Assembly: GCA_030063045.1 (NCBI GenBank)
Contig: JAQSEB010000044.1
Coordinates: 1-64,000 of the forward strand
Origin: Pratylenchus scribneri
Lineage: Eukaryota > Nematoda > Chromadorea > Rhabditida > Pratylenchidae
Reading direction: 5' to 3'
DNA length: 64,000 nt
Shown here in pieces: positions 40,383-52,541 of this stretch. The position numbers and the translations under genes were made by a program. The stretch's first letter is position 1. Each line of letters opens with the position of its first letter. The notes under the pieces are model-generated. The model ran no database searches and was not told the DNA's origin. It worked only from the letters and a program-made list of their open reading frames with translations.

Positions 40383-41067
40383 GTTCACTTTATGTGTATT
40401 TGTAATTATTTTTGAATTTGAAATTTTCCAAATCAAATTTTATATAATTTTAATTATTGTAAAATTTTTTGTCCCACATCATTCAATGCAATTGCGGATT
40501 AAAAATGAATAAAAAATTCCCAATTAATAAAAAGAAAATTTTAAACAATAAAATGAGGGTAAAATATGATTAATCTGAATCTGCTGAAGGCAATTAAAAT
40601 TACTTTATAAAAAGGACAATGGCCACTTTTATTTAAATTCTCTCCAATCGCCAACCACATAGAACTTTTCAAGTGGCATCATTTTAGTACTCGGACTCGG
40701 ACCGTTCTTTTCATTATAGCTTAAAAAGAATTGTTTCCAATTTGGGAATGAGATATTCCATTTAAAAGCTATAGAATTTTTCTAAAATTCGATTTCATAA
40801 TTTTTCCTTTATTTAAAAACAATCTGAAAATAAAACCCTCTCTTCAAAAAATCTGATGAGTCAAATTTATTCAAATGCATGACAGCTTTTTTATATTTTG
40901 GGCCATTCTAAATTGTATAATTACCACTTTCTCATATTGGTAATTCCTCGTTGAGCGCAAAAAAAACATATCCAAATATTGAAATGAAATTATGGACCAG
41001 CAGAGGAAATCAAAAATTATTTCAATTTTAGAATTTGTATTCACTAAATAAAAAAAACAAATACAAA
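40383..41067. other. AT-rich host intergenic region
   Basis: Nothing convincing encoded. Probable promoter and 5' UTR of the SKP1-related gene. Confidence 0.4.
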
Positions 41068-42404
41068 ATGAGCCAAACTGATGAAGCAACGAACGTGGAA
41101 GGACAAACCAATGAGGACCAAAAGAAATCTGCAGGTAAAAAAATATTATTTACAAAAAAAATATATAATTATTTTTTTCTACAGCTGTTCCTGAATTCAC
41201 GGATGCTCAATTGGAACGAAAGATCAAGTGCAAAACAGTTGAAAAAGAAATTGTCGAGGTCCGCATTCCAAAAATATATAAATTACAGTTTATTTAAAAT
41301 TAAGGTTCCTTGGCTGTTGATGATGCAATCCAACACCTTCAAAAAGTTCTGGGAACTGATGAAGATGGAGGAAACATTCGAAGAACAAAAAGGAAGTGAG
41401 GATGAATTCATTTTTCCATTGAATGAAATCACCGGCCTTTGCTTTGGTAAAATTGTCGAATGGATGGAAGAACATAAGGGGCAGCCGGAGGTGAAGGTCA
41501 AAATGGACAAATATAATGCACAGGTAAATATTTTTCCTAATTTTTTTAAATAATTTTTAAATATTTTATCATAAAAAAAGGAAAAAAATAGCCAAAACTA
41601 TGTCAGATTTTAGTTAATTCGTGTAGAATGAATCCATTGATGTAAAATTTAGCTTTGAATAATATACATTTTAAAAGTGGAAAAATATAAAAGGAAATAA
41701 TTGTTTTTATTTTTGTATTCCGATTTTTTCCAGCTAAAAATAATATTTATGAATACAATAAAAAAACAATTAAAATAAAATTCATGATTCATTGAATTTT
41801 GCCCCTAGGCCTGCTGGAAAACCTTTGCTTCCTTTCGTTGTAAAAGTTTGCATTCTCTTCCGCCGTTTTTAATGCTTTAAATTATCCTTAAAATTAATAA
41901 ATATGATTTCCCAAATTCAAAATTTTTCAACAAAACTTCTTTGAATATTTACCAATTTTTATTGAATTTTTTAATATTTTTCAGCGCGAATGGCACGATT
42001 TGACAGTTTGGGAAAAAGAATTTTTTGATGTGGACTTCGAGACACTCAAAGAATATTTCATGGCCTCAAATTTCCTCGAACTCAAATCGCTCTTCATCTA
42101 TTGTGAGACTTAAATCAATGAATATGCAAATGAAAATAATTCACATTTTGAATTTTCACAGGTGCCCAAGAAGGCGCTCGTGCCATTATGGATAAGGATG
42201 CGGATGAAGTGCGCGAAATGTTGTGCCTTCCAGAAGTGGGTTTAATTTATTTTTTGAAAATAATAATTTTTTTGAAATTTTTAGAAAGCCAGCGATGAGG
42301 ACGTGGCTTTGGCAACATATGTCCTGGAAAATTGCCACTTCATTGACTTTGACATGCCAAAAGAAGAGAATGAAAAAGACAAAGCAGGAACCAGCAGCCA
42401 ATGA
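41068..42404 (+). CDS. SKP1-related (Skr) protein
   Basis: Six exons starting at the ATG at 41068 (MSQTDEATNVEGQTNEDQKK) and ending with the TGA at 42402-42404. Features are NEITGLCFGKIVEWMEEHKG (POZ-domain end), WEKEFFDVDFETLKEYFMAS and FLELKSLFIYCAQEGA, matching SKP1 helices H6-H7. The last exons encode a helix with DADEVREMLCLP and an acidic/polar tail. SKP1 links F-box proteins to CUL1. It is divergent from canonical SKP1 (no clear WxWxEEE-type C-terminus). Nematodes carry many expanded skr genes. Confidence 0.8.
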
Positions 42405-43852
42405 AGAATAAATCGGAAAATTGGATGAAATTGAAGAAGGTCGAAAAATGTTAAACAAAAAATCAAAAAGATATTTGTTGTTAAATCAATCACATAAATA
42501 AATCTGTTACAAATTCGAATCAAATAAACGCTTTAAATAAACCATTTTAGAAAGGATTTTTTAAACAATAATTTGGAAATATTTAAGAGCAAATATTTTC
42601 ATATAATTTTGTGGCTAATTTTAGGCACATAAAATGATATCATTAGATGCCGAGAATCAATCGATTTTGTATAAATAAAGTTTGGTCTTCTTAGATAACC
42701 ATTGTGAACCGATTCATCTTTTTAACATTTTCAATTATTTTTCCCGAACATTTTCGATGTTAACAAATTAATACAATCCATTTTAATAATATTAAAAAAT
42801 AATCATCATAATTAAATATGTTTTATGACGCCTTTAACTCCGATATTTCCTTAAAATAATTTACTCTGTATTTTCTATGCGACCCTGGGAAATTACGAAA
42901 AGGAAATTTTTTCTACATTTGTCTCCAGATTTTTTCAGTTTGTTGAGACAATGTCAATAATTTAAAAATTTTACCATGATAATTATGGAATGGATATCTA
43001 ATTCTATTTTATCTCCTTATTTTTTTTTTTGCTGTCAAAAAGTTGTTTGATTCGTGGATATAATATCAATTTTATTATGATTCCTCAAATTAAAATTGTG
43101 CGAATTTAGTGCTTATGTGGGCGTATGAATTTTGTATGAATTCAACTGAAATACACATTTTAATTTAATTTGAAAACAAGCCTATGATTGTTTTAATTTT
43201 CCATTTTTTTGTAGTGGTATTTGGTGCCATTTCATTCAATTTCTTCTGATAATTTACATAATTCATATGTATTCCGTGTCTAGTTTAAAAGAATTGTGAA
43301 CCTTTTTTATTTTCTAATTTACTGAAATTGAATTATTAATTAAAAAAATAAAATAAATGAAAACGCACAACATTTTCATTCTTTCTGATAGAGAGCGTGT
43401 GATCTTACGTAGTAAAAAGTAAATACAAAATATAATTTGATTATAATGATCAGAAAATTCAAATATTTCATTTTTCATAGAGTTTATTATTTTTTTATAT
43501 TTATGACTAGACTTTATTGAAATTATAAAATAGAAATTTATTCTATATTACTCGGTTAATGAGTAATAATTAATATCTGATACTGATAAATAATCGTGAA
43601 ATTATCGAGGCCACCCACTATCATAGTAAAATACAAAAAATTGATATTAGCGAAATTATATCCATTTTCCATTCTATTATTTCTATCTAAATTACAATGT
43701 TTCATGAAAATAATGTTATACATCTAAAACACTTTTTAAAACATTTTTTAAATTCATATAGGAAATAGGATCCAAAAACCAAAACCCAAAAAGATGATGA
43801 AGAAATCAGTCGCGTTTTGAAAATAGTATATTAATAATTTCAATTTACTCTA
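42405..43852. other. AT-rich intergenic region
   Basis: 1.4 kb without a supported exon, repeat or RNA gene. Only low-complexity AT-rich DNA is seen. Confidence 0.4.
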
Positions 43853-44105
43853 GTAAATCAGAAACCGGTTTTAAACCCTACAAACCTTATACCATTTTGT
43901 AGATCTCATCGAGACGCATCGAATGGCATATAAAATTTTAGGTTTTGGCCCAAAATTAAAGGGCTTAAAACCATAAATATAGTTTAAACGGTTTAATACC
44001 CTTTAATTTTGAATAAACCATGACAAATTATATAGCAATTGACGCAGCTCGTTGATCTATAAAATGATATATGGAGTGTCTAAAATCGGTTTCTCTTTTA
44101 TTAGG
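43853..44105. mobile_element. Foldback MITE, copy 5
   Basis: Same family as 327-584: TAGTAAATCAGAAACCGGTTTTAAACCC is mirrored by CTAAAATCGGTTTCTCTTTTATTAG. It ends 18 bp before the ATG of the membrane-protein gene, so it may supply part of its promoter or 5' UTR. Confidence 0.75.
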
Positions 44106-44122
44106 GTAAATTTAAATTATAA

Positions 44123-45873
44123 ATGTTCAATTTTCAAAACGCGTCAAGAAATTCAAAATGTACGAAAATGAATTTCCTCAAAATAATAGGCAGTAAAATG
44201 TGTAGAATCATTCATATTGGTAAGCAATTTAATTTACGCATTTTTTATTTTTAGATAATATTAAAAATAATCTTCGTCTCCGCACCCGAATGATGGAATC
44301 CATGTCAATTCCAATTTTAACATTTTCGCAAAATCCAAATAATTATTATACTTCCAATATGCATTACCGAAAACATTACATTGGTGGAGCAGCCATTTTG
44401 ACTCCATTGGTTCATTTTTTGGCCATAGTTTGGGATATTCTTGAGATTCCATTGAATCCCGCCATAGGTAATCAATCATATTTTAAAAATAAATTATATT
44501 ATGCCAATAAATAATTTTGGCACTATTTGGAAGGATGTGGGCTTCTTGCTTTTTTAAAGAAAAAACACGGGAAAGGGGGGCCTACTAATAACCAAAGATA
44601 TGTCCGGCTCCGACTCCAACAACGACTCCGCTAGTCAAAAATTGAAAAAGCCGCGGAGTCCGGAGTTGGAGTAAAAATTTTCAAAGGTCACGGAGGTTAG
44701 TCGGAGTTAAAAATTTTGAGCAACTCCGTACTCCGGTCGACTCCGGATTTTTTATCAGAAAAATTGCCTTTTTACCATTTTATTTTGTGATTTTTACAAA
44801 TTTTTTTCTTTCAAATTATTTTCGATAAAATTTTTTCGATTTATTTTGACTAAAATTGAAATTTTTCTCCAAATTTTATCATATTTTGAAAGCTATGTTA
44901 AATTTTCATAAAAAAAACCCGGAATCAAATCGGAGTCAGAATAAAAAACTTTCTACGGAGTCTGACTCCGGAGTCGAGTTTTAGAACGACTCCGGAGCTG
45001 GAATCGGAGTCAAAAATTGGGAACCCCGGAGTCTGGAGTCGGAGTCAAGAATTATGAAAAGCACAGCTCTGTTAATAACACTATTTCTTTAAAAAAAAGC
45101 AAGATGGCCCTCGTTGGCTGAAACAGATAGAATTATTTTTTATCACAGAATAGAATTTAAACAATTTAAATATTTTATTTCAAATTTTCCCATCCACACA
45201 GTTCTCAGTGCGCCACCTTTGATCTTCACATCGCCAAAATTTCACTATATTCCACAGACCACCTTGAAATTGATTTTGGGCGGATTGGATTTTTTTGCTA
45301 GTATCTATTTCTTTATGTGCTTAAAAAGGCAGATGGACAAACAAATTGTATAATAATAAAAAATAATAATTAAAAATATAAATATTTTACATATAAATAT
45401 TTTACTATAATTTTTCTTATTTATTTTAAAAAATAATAATGAATTTCTTGAAAAAATATTTCAGAAAAACCGAGTCGTTAAATTTACTGTTATTTGCGAA
45501 ATTCTTATGGAAATATTGCCGGCATTTATTCTACAGCTTCGAAATTTGGCGAATGTAAGTATATTAAAATTAAATTTTAAAAATGCATTAAAATTTTAAA
45601 AAATAATCAGTCATTATTTGGGGGGGGGGGCATGTGGATTGCATAATATGTCATTTTAAGATAACACCTGCCATGTGGAATCAGTATGTGAACGCCATTT
45701 CAGCTGTAATGGCCACAATGAATTTGACACTCTGCCTGCTCTACTACAATTGGATTTTCTTGATAGTTGGACCACGCCGAACCGCCGGTGGCGTCTCAGC
45801 ATCGGGCCAAGTGAAAATTATTACAGTAAAAAGTGCAAATAATAATACTGGCAATGGAATAAAATTAACATGA
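44123..45873 (+). CDS. Multi-pass membrane protein, chemoreceptor-like, frame broken at a G11 run
   Basis: Exons near 44123-44219, 44256-44465, 45202-45349, 45465-45556 and 45611-45873 join in phase for the first four. The exons carry hydrophobic helices such as LTPLVHFLAIVWDILEIPLN, LILGGLDFFASIYFFMCL, FTVICEILMEILPAFIL and MATMNLTLCLLYYNWIFLIV. The gene looks like a nematode serpentine-type receptor or another multi-pass protein, without a recognised subfamily. Exon 5 starts TCATTATTT followed by 11 G bases. This puts the next exon out of frame, whereas 9 or 12 Gs would keep it open. Confidence 0.5.
44590..45075. mobile_element. MITE-like element rich in ACTCCGGAGTC words, in an intron
   Basis: Clusters of GACTCCG/CGGAGTC occur at both ends (44605-44760 and 44930-45050) around an AT-rich centre, ending AAAGCACAGCTCTG. 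It lies in an intron of the membrane-protein gene. It resembles a non-autonomous DNA transposon with subterminal repeats. Confidence 0.55.
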
Positions 45874-46255
45874 AATAAATTTATTTTAGTACATATTTAT
45901 CCATAATAATCAAGCATATTTTGTATTCCGAATACATTCTGAGAAAAAAAATTTAAAAGCCAGAAAAAGAAAGAGAATAAAGCATAATAAATTTTAAAAA
46001 TGGTGGATTTATTTATAAATTTTTGATTATAAGCAAAACCAATAAAATTCTTCATTGTTATGAGTCACAAAAAATGCTATAATCTGAATATTTACAGCTA
46101 GCTGCGCAAACTTAAGCCAAAAAACCCATAAATAAATAAATTTGACATTTTCTTGGTAAAAGTTGACATTAGCTTACCAAGATGGCAAAATATGACAAAA
46201 TGGATGTCAGATTCGGTTTCCCCGACCTCGATTAGCTCTAAAAACGCATTTTAAG
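45874..46255. other. AT-rich intergenic region
   Basis: No gene seen between the membrane-protein gene and the minus-strand F-box-like gene piece. Confidence 0.4.
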
Positions 46256-46299
46256 TCAAAAAAAAATAAATTTGCAAATTTTTCCAAAAAAGGGGGGTA

Positions 46300-47455
46300 T
46301 AAACCGAATGAATATACCCACATTAGAGCAAATCTTCTTGAACTCAGCCAATGACATGCCCAATCGGACCCAATCCATTGTAAACTGCCTTCTTTGAAGC
46401 ACTATTAACGCCAGAATGTGTGGCTCAAAACAGTCCAATGAATGGTGGATTCGTATTGCCTCCTCTGAAATTGGCCGTTCAACATAGTCGAACAATGCGC
46501 CGATGTCCGTGAAATAGGGCGGTAGTTGAACTGATTTTTGGAACAGCTCATTGGAAATGGCCATGTTCAGTTTGAATTCCTTGATATTATGCAGGGCAGG
46601 CAAATCCACAATTGCCTTTTGCAGATTGAACTGTGGAAAAAAATTAAGTATATAGCATAGCTGGGCAAGGGGGGAGGGACATCATGGGTGGCTGCGTGGT
46701 TGGTGGTGGGCGAGGTCCACCCTAATTTTTCATGCGTAGTCCCAATTTCAGATTTTTTGCGCCGCGGGCGAAAAGATAGGGCCAAAAACATCCCCGCAGG
46801 GTAAAATTTGCCCTAAAAATGGCCGCGCAGCGGAAAATTATCAATTTTTTCCGAAAAATTTTTAAATTTTTTCCTTCCTCCCCCTGCTTGGTGCGTGGTT
46901 CACTCCCGGTAAATCCTCTTGAGTGCTGCGTTGTGGGGGAGGGACGGTCCCCTCCCCCCCCCCTTGCCGAGCTATGTTATATAGCAAAGTTAGAAGGCCT
47001 AAATACTTGGGTATCTCAAAGTCGGTTTTAAAATGAGGTTCTCAGTTCGATTTTTCTATTTTCGGTTTTTTGAAAAAGGGCATAAAATTTTTAAAAATTT
47101 ATTTTTTCATAAAATATCGACAAAAAGTCAAACAAAAATTATAGTCATAATATTTATGAAAATTTTAAAAAATAAATTTTTAGACATCAAAAAAATTTTT
47201 GAAAAATCTTCAAAAAATTTCTTAAAATTTTCAATAACTTCTATTTTTTTACTAAAAATAAAAAATAAATATAAAATATAAATTCAATAACCAACCTCTT
47301 TGATGTTGTCGATGCCATCAATCCAAAAGGCTCTTGGTTTGAGAAGTTTACCAGAGAACAGTTCGGCAAAATATTCGGCACTGCAATGCACTTTTAACAT
47401 ATTAACATTGTTTCCAGTCAATTGGCTTGGCTCAAGGGAACGGAAAAACTGTAAA
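46300..47455 (-). CDS. F-box/LRR-like protein fragment (at least two exons)
   Basis: Two exons join in phase across a GT-AG intron: about 47298-47455 (SLEPSQLTGNNVNMLKVHCS ... RAFWIDGIDNIKE) and about 46300-46630 (FNLQKAIVDLPALHNIKEFK ... MSLAEFKKICSNVG). The alternation of short strands and helices and the LPALHNIKEF wording resemble nematode F-box-associated leucine-rich repeats, but no F-box is visible. Its 5' side runs into repeat-rich DNA and may be lost or far away. The start and stop codons are not established. Confidence 0.5.
46640..46980. repeat. Inverted repeat with GCATAGCTGGGCAAGGGGGG ends, in the F-box-like gene intron
   Basis: TATAGCATAGCTGGGCAAGGGGGGAGGGAC at the left is mirrored by GTCCCCTCCCCCCCCCCTTGCCGAGCTATGTTATATA at the right. 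The centre has TTTCCGAAAAATTTTT-type AT DNA. It looks like a MITE. Confidence 0.55.
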
Positions 47456-48004
47456 AAAAAATTCGATTTTAATTCAGCAAAAATCTAATAAGAAACAATT
47501 TTTATTGCATTTTCTTATTTCTCTAAAGCTCTACAAAATCGGTAACCCCAAATTTTCCTAAATTTTTGTGGGTGTAAAAATTATAAAAATTAGGATTTCA
47601 CCGGTATCAGGATTTTGACCCGAACCAGAATACATTTTCAAACCAGAACCTCTGGAACTCCAAGCCCGTATCCAGAAATTTTCCAAGGAGGGAGCCAATG
47701 GGGGGCCAATTTGAAAATTTTTTCAATATAAGAGGAAAGAAGGAAAATTTTTCCCGATCGGGGAAAAATTTGGTCCAAAAATAGCAGCGAACCGAAAAAT
47801 TTTGCCAAAAATTGCCCCCATGAGTGCCCCCCCCCCCCCCTCTGGATACGGGCCTGCTGAACTCAAAAAAGCCGGAACGCGTCGGATCTCAATTTTTAAT
47901 CAGTTACCCCAAAAATGCCGGAAATCCGGCCACCCAGAACATCTGGCGAAACCCTAGTAAAAATAACTCCCCATGGGGTATTATTAAAAGAGGTTTTACG
48001 GTAT
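47456..48004. other. Repeat-rich region without genes
   Basis: Contains remnants of TACCGT-type MITEs (TTTTACGGTATTTATAT near 47995) and a C10 run (47829-47840). No exon recognised. Confidence 0.4.
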
Positions 48005-49233
48005 TTATATAATATTAAAAAAAACTTGAGTTTCGTTCATTTTTTCAAACATCTCAACTTCTAGACGGCCGTTTTCAGAGATCTTTTTTTTTAAAAGTTT
48101 CGTATTTCGGTGGCACATATGGAAAAAATCCGTTTTTCCCCAAAAACCCAAATGGTTTCGAGTTATTAGCCAAAAACCGGTTTCAAAAATTGAACTTTTT
48201 CGGTTTGCCCAGGTAAAACTTTTTTCCTTTTGATTTTTGGGTTTTGTGCCCGGAGAAAGGGCACTCCGCAAGATTGTCAGCTTTCGAATGATATATGGTT
48301 TATGGGGTCTAAACTCAAAACCCTGGGCTCTAGAAGCCGGCAAATGGGGCCAAGTCGGCACTTTTTCCTTTGTGGCCGATTTGGTAAGAAGGGAGGAATT
48401 GGGCGGAGGTCGCGGGTTCGAATCCCACTAAGGGCCAATAATTTTTTTACATGGGTGGGAGGTCGGGGAAATGAGCCAGCCATGGGAGTGCCCGGGATAG
48501 AGCCGGATAGAGGGAATTAAGCCGGATTAAGGGGGATTAAGGTGGATATATGGGGATTAAGCCGGATTAAGCCCCGAAATCGATGGAAAATGACCCGGAG
48601 GGCCAGTGGAAGGTCAGGGAAGGCCTTGGGAGTGCGCGGGATATATCCGGATTAAGGGGGATTAAGGTGGATATATGGGGATTAAGCCGGATTAAGCCCC
48701 GAAATCGATGTAAAATGACCCGGAGGGCCAGTGGAAGGTCAGGGAAGGCCTTGGGAGTGCGCGGGATATATCTGGATTAAGGGGGATTAAGGTGGATATA
48801 TGGGGATTAAGCCGGATTAAGCCCCGAAATCGATGGAAAATGACCCGGAGGGCCAGTGGAAGTTCAGGGAAGGCCTTGGGAGTGCGCGGGATTTATCCGG
48901 ATTAAGGGGGATTAAGGTGGATATATGGGGATTAAGCCGGATTAAGCCCCGAAATCGATGGAAAATGATCCGGAGGGCCAGTGGAAGGTCAGGGAAGGCC
49001 TTGGGAGTCCGCGGGATTTATCCGGATTAAGGGGGATTAAGGTGGATATATGGGGATTAAGCCGGATTAAGCCCCGAAATCGATGGAAAATGATCCGGAG
49101 GGCCAGTGGAAGGTCAGGTAAGGCCTTGGGAGTGCGCGGGATATAACCGGATATGAGAGGATTAAGGTGGATATAGGGGGATTAAGTCGGATAAATGGAA
49201 TATAACCATACTAGGGATCTTTTAAAGCGCGAT
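48005..49233. repeat. Repeat unit A, copy 1, with five 125-bp tandem units
   Basis: Starts TATAATATTAAAAAAAACTTGAGTTTCG and ends GGGATCTTTTAAAGCGCGATA. It includes a tRNA-like segment (48373-48437: box B GGTTCGAATCC, ends TGGCC/GGCCA). Five tandem 125-bp units share GGAAAATGA at 48583, 48708, 48833, 48958 and 49083. Copy 2 lies at 52540-53520. The repeated element is possibly a composite non-autonomous transposon with an RNA polymerase III-type promoter. Confidence 0.85.
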
Positions 49234-49313
49234 AGCGCTTTCTTCCTACCAATAGCAAAATTTCTAATTGTCCCATGTATTCCTTACACCCATCAGATCA
49301 TATGCCCCCCCAA

Positions 49314-49352
49314 ATTTTAACCAGCGGGCTTGCCCCGCTGGTTAAAATTTAG
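49314..49352. repeat. Perfect GC-rich hairpin (AAATTTTAACCAGCGGG arms)
   Basis: The 17-bp arm AAATTTTAACCAGCGGG is repeated in inverse as CCCGCTGGTTAAAATTT with a 5-nt loop. A tandem array begins about 95 bp further on. The placement resembles a transposon end, with no gene. Confidence 0.75.
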
Positions 49353-49443
49353 GTTTATAAGATAAATCAGATGAATTTTATTGGACAAAAATAAATAGAT
49401 TGAATTTTAATTAAATAGGCGAAATTTTTCGTAAAAATAGATG

Positions 49444-50095
49444 GAATTATACTAACTAAAACAGGCGGAATTATTCTTAAAAACAGGCGGAATTATTCTT
49501 AAAAACAGGCGGAATTATTCTAATTAAAACAGGCGGAATTATTCTTAAAAACAGGCGGAATTATTCTAACTAAAACAGGCGGAATTATTCTAACTAAAAC
49601 AGGCGGAATTATTCTTAAAAACAGGCGGAATTATTCTAACTAAAACAGGCGGAATTATTCTTAAAAACAGGCGGAATTATTCTAACTAAAACAGGCGGAA
49701 TTATTCTTAAAAACAGGCGGAATTATTCTAACTAAAACAGGCGGAATTATTCTAACTAAAACAGGCGGAATTATTCTAACTAAAACAGGCGGAATTATTC
49801 TAACTAAAACAGGCGGAATTATTCTAACTAAAACAGGCGGAATTATTCTAACTAAAACAGGCGGAATTATTCTTAAAAACAGGCGGAATTATTCTAACTA
49901 AAACAGGCGGAATTATTCTAACTAAAACAGGCGGAATTATTCTTAAAAACAGGCGGAATTATTCTAAGTTCGCCAGGCGGAATTATTCTAAGTTCGCCAG
50001 GCGGAATTAAAACAGGCGGAATTATTCTAAGTTCGCCAGGCGGAATTAAAACAGGCGGAATTATTCTAACTAAAACAGGCGGAATAAAAACACGC
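49444..50095. repeat. Tandem array of ACAGGCGGAATTATTCT units (22/24 bp)
   Basis: About 27 units alternate between the spacers TTAAAA (22 bp) and AACTAAA (24 bp). The tail units use AAGTTCGCC. The mixture of two unit types is regular along the array. No open gene or CRISPR-type unique spacer is seen. Confidence 0.92.
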
Positions 50096-51389
50096 GGATT
50101 TTATTCTAATCAAGTCTTAAAAATGTGGAACTGGAAAAGAATATTATATACGCATTGTGTTTTTCATTTTATTGGAAGTAGCAATCATTTTTATCATTTT
50201 TTGACTATCATTAACGGAAAGATTCAGATTATATTCAGGATTTGTGGGTAAAAGCAACACTTGGGATGCGATCAAAAGATTCCCAAGATTTAAAGACGTC
50301 AATTTAGATGACATTTATTCTCATTTGATGGATTCATAGAATGCCGTTGAAATGCACTTTTATACGTCCATTTAGCCGGGGCGAGGATTTGCCAATATCA
50401 AAATTCATTGGAATGGTCTTTTTCCTCCCACACTAAAATTTGTTCAATCTCTTCAAAAAAAATTCACGTGAATTTTCCTCTTTCCTCTCCCTCCCCTCAA
50501 CCCCGGCGGATATTGCTCATCGAAAAAGTCTGGTAAAACATTAATAATTCCCAGAAAAATGATCATGGATTATAAAATAAATATTAAAAGGCAGGCCTTT
50601 CAAAATTTTCAACAAATATTAATAAATCTCTAATGACTACTTAAAAATAATTTCTACCATAGTCGAACTACGCCCACATGGTCCCATTTAACATTATTTT
50701 TGTTTCATAAATACCAACATAATAAATAAATATTTATATTTATCTGGATAGTTTTTAAAAAATGTTGCTGGATTTGGGCAAATTTTTCTTAATTTGGATT
50801 CGTGGATTAAAAATTATTGGATTTTTGGAAAATATTTATTCTAGAGACCGATCGTCGTTCATTTAAGGGATTATTTTTGATATACCGAAAACGACAGTGG
50901 CAAAACATTTGACCAACTTTTAGTGGATCGTAGTTGAAATAAAAATGTGCGAATTTGAGAGAATGCGGATTAATTTTAAAAGCCATTGGAGAAAATATGA
51001 TGACTTCCTGTGGCCAAAATGCTAGTAAATATGCTTATTCATTTTTAAAATATCAATTTATATTTTAAAAAAGTTAAGTTTTTATCATTTTATCTAGGCA
51101 AATTGTAATCCAATTTGATTGACAATTTTCAAAAGTTTTATTTTACCCTAAAAGTGGATAAAATGATATATAAAATTGTGCTAAAAATGGATTGGAATAT
51201 TTGGAAAAATGGAAAGAAGAAGCACAATATTTTCCAATTACTAAATGAATTCATTCGTTGTTTAAAACAAAACACGCAAAAAAGAAGATTTTAGGCTCAT
51301 CAGCAGCTCATCAATAAGGTCAAGGAAAGCAATATTTAAATGAATGGTTGGCTTGTTAATAAGCCGAAATGCAAGGGGAAAAATAGCAT
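50096..51389. other. Repeat-poor intergenic region
   Basis: AT-rich DNA with no recognised exon. A C-rich stretch occurs near 50490-50510. Confidence 0.4.
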
Positions 51390-51395
51390 TATATA

Positions 51396-52541
51396 ATAGG
51401 GTTAATTCCCCGCCCCGGCGGGGCGGGGAGCGGGGCGGGGATTCGCAAGGATTTTGGGCAAATTCCCCGCCCCGCTCCCCGCACCCTGATTCCCCGCATT
51501 CCCCGTTCCCCGCACTTCGACTCCCCGCCCCGCAACCTTTTTAAAAAGCACCATTAGGGAACAAAAATTTTCATATCTTCTCAAAAATAAAAGGAAGGAC
51601 TCTTATTAGTAAATTTGCTTGGCGCGGTTGGTTAGTGCTTGAGTTGCAATTTTTTGGCGATGGTTCGAATCCCACCAGCGAAAATCAATTAATAATTTTG
51701 CCTAAAATTAATTATTTTGTTGATAAAAAGTAGTGAGAAATTTTTTTAAGTATATTTTTTTATTACAGGTATAAGAATAATAACTCTTTGTGGTGGGAAA
51801 AATGTGTTTAACATTTTTAATTTTTTAGTTCTTTCCGGAAAAATGACCTAGAGTAAATATGAATAAATGATAAATTGGATTCAATTTCGCAGAAACAATT
51901 TCCATGTAAAAAAAACCTAACAAAAATTTTGCGCTCGCGCCTTTCGGCGCTCGCAATTTACATCTAATATAAAAATTTTTCGATCATGACATTGAAATTT
52001 CGAAAAAAAATGTATTTTTAATAATCGTTAGCCAGTCGAATTTATTGGATATAGGCGATGGAAAAAAATTTTCAAAAAAAATGCTTTATGCCCTTGGTGC
52101 CTCCTCTATTTTTTCGTGGTAAAATTTGACATTTTCTAACCAATATATCAGATTATTAAAAATCAGATTTCAGAATCATGTTGAGCTTCTCAATTTACCT
52201 CTAAAACTGTTTCTTTAAAAAATATTTTACTCATTGTTATCATTTATCAATTTCTAATTTTTTTTTCAAATTGCAGTGCATTCGCTTTCCATTGACCAAA
52301 AAATTAAATAAAATTAGAAATGAATAAGAATTAGCTTAATAAAGAATTAAAAGAAAAAATGATTGTAAAATTATTTTTTTTTAAAATTTTATTAAACGAG
52401 TTTCAAAAAAATGCCTTTAAGGAGAGCGGGGCGGGGAGCCCCCGCCGTGAGTAGCCTCCCCGCCCCGCTCCCCGCACCCTGATTCCCCGCTCTCCCCGTT
52501 CCCCGCTTTTTCATTCCCCGCATTGCGGGGAATTAACCCTA
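51396..52541. mobile_element. GC-terminal non-autonomous DNA transposon
   Basis: Both ends carry AGGGTTAATTCCCCGC in inverse orientation, followed by runs of CCCCGCCCCGCTCCCCGC. The interior is AT-rich. It contains the GC hairpin GCGCTCGCGCCTTTCGGCGC (about 51931-51955) and a tRNA-like box A/box B segment at about 51621-51690. The element is 1.15 kb and has no transposase ORF. It directly precedes repeat unit A copy 2. Confidence 0.75.

Noticed and set aside
48373..48437. Functional tRNA gene
   Set aside because: Box B (GGTTCGAATCC) and short acceptor-like ends are present, but no convincing anticodon arm. It is repeated inside a mobile repeat, so a tRNA-derived segment is more likely.
49444..50095. 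CRISPR-like array of short repeats
   Set aside because: Units are contiguous 22/24-bp tandem repeats with two fixed spacers, not unique spacers, and the DNA is animal.
51621..51690. Functional tRNA gene
   Set aside because: Box A and box B resemble a tRNA, but the acceptor stem does not pair and it lies inside a transposon.
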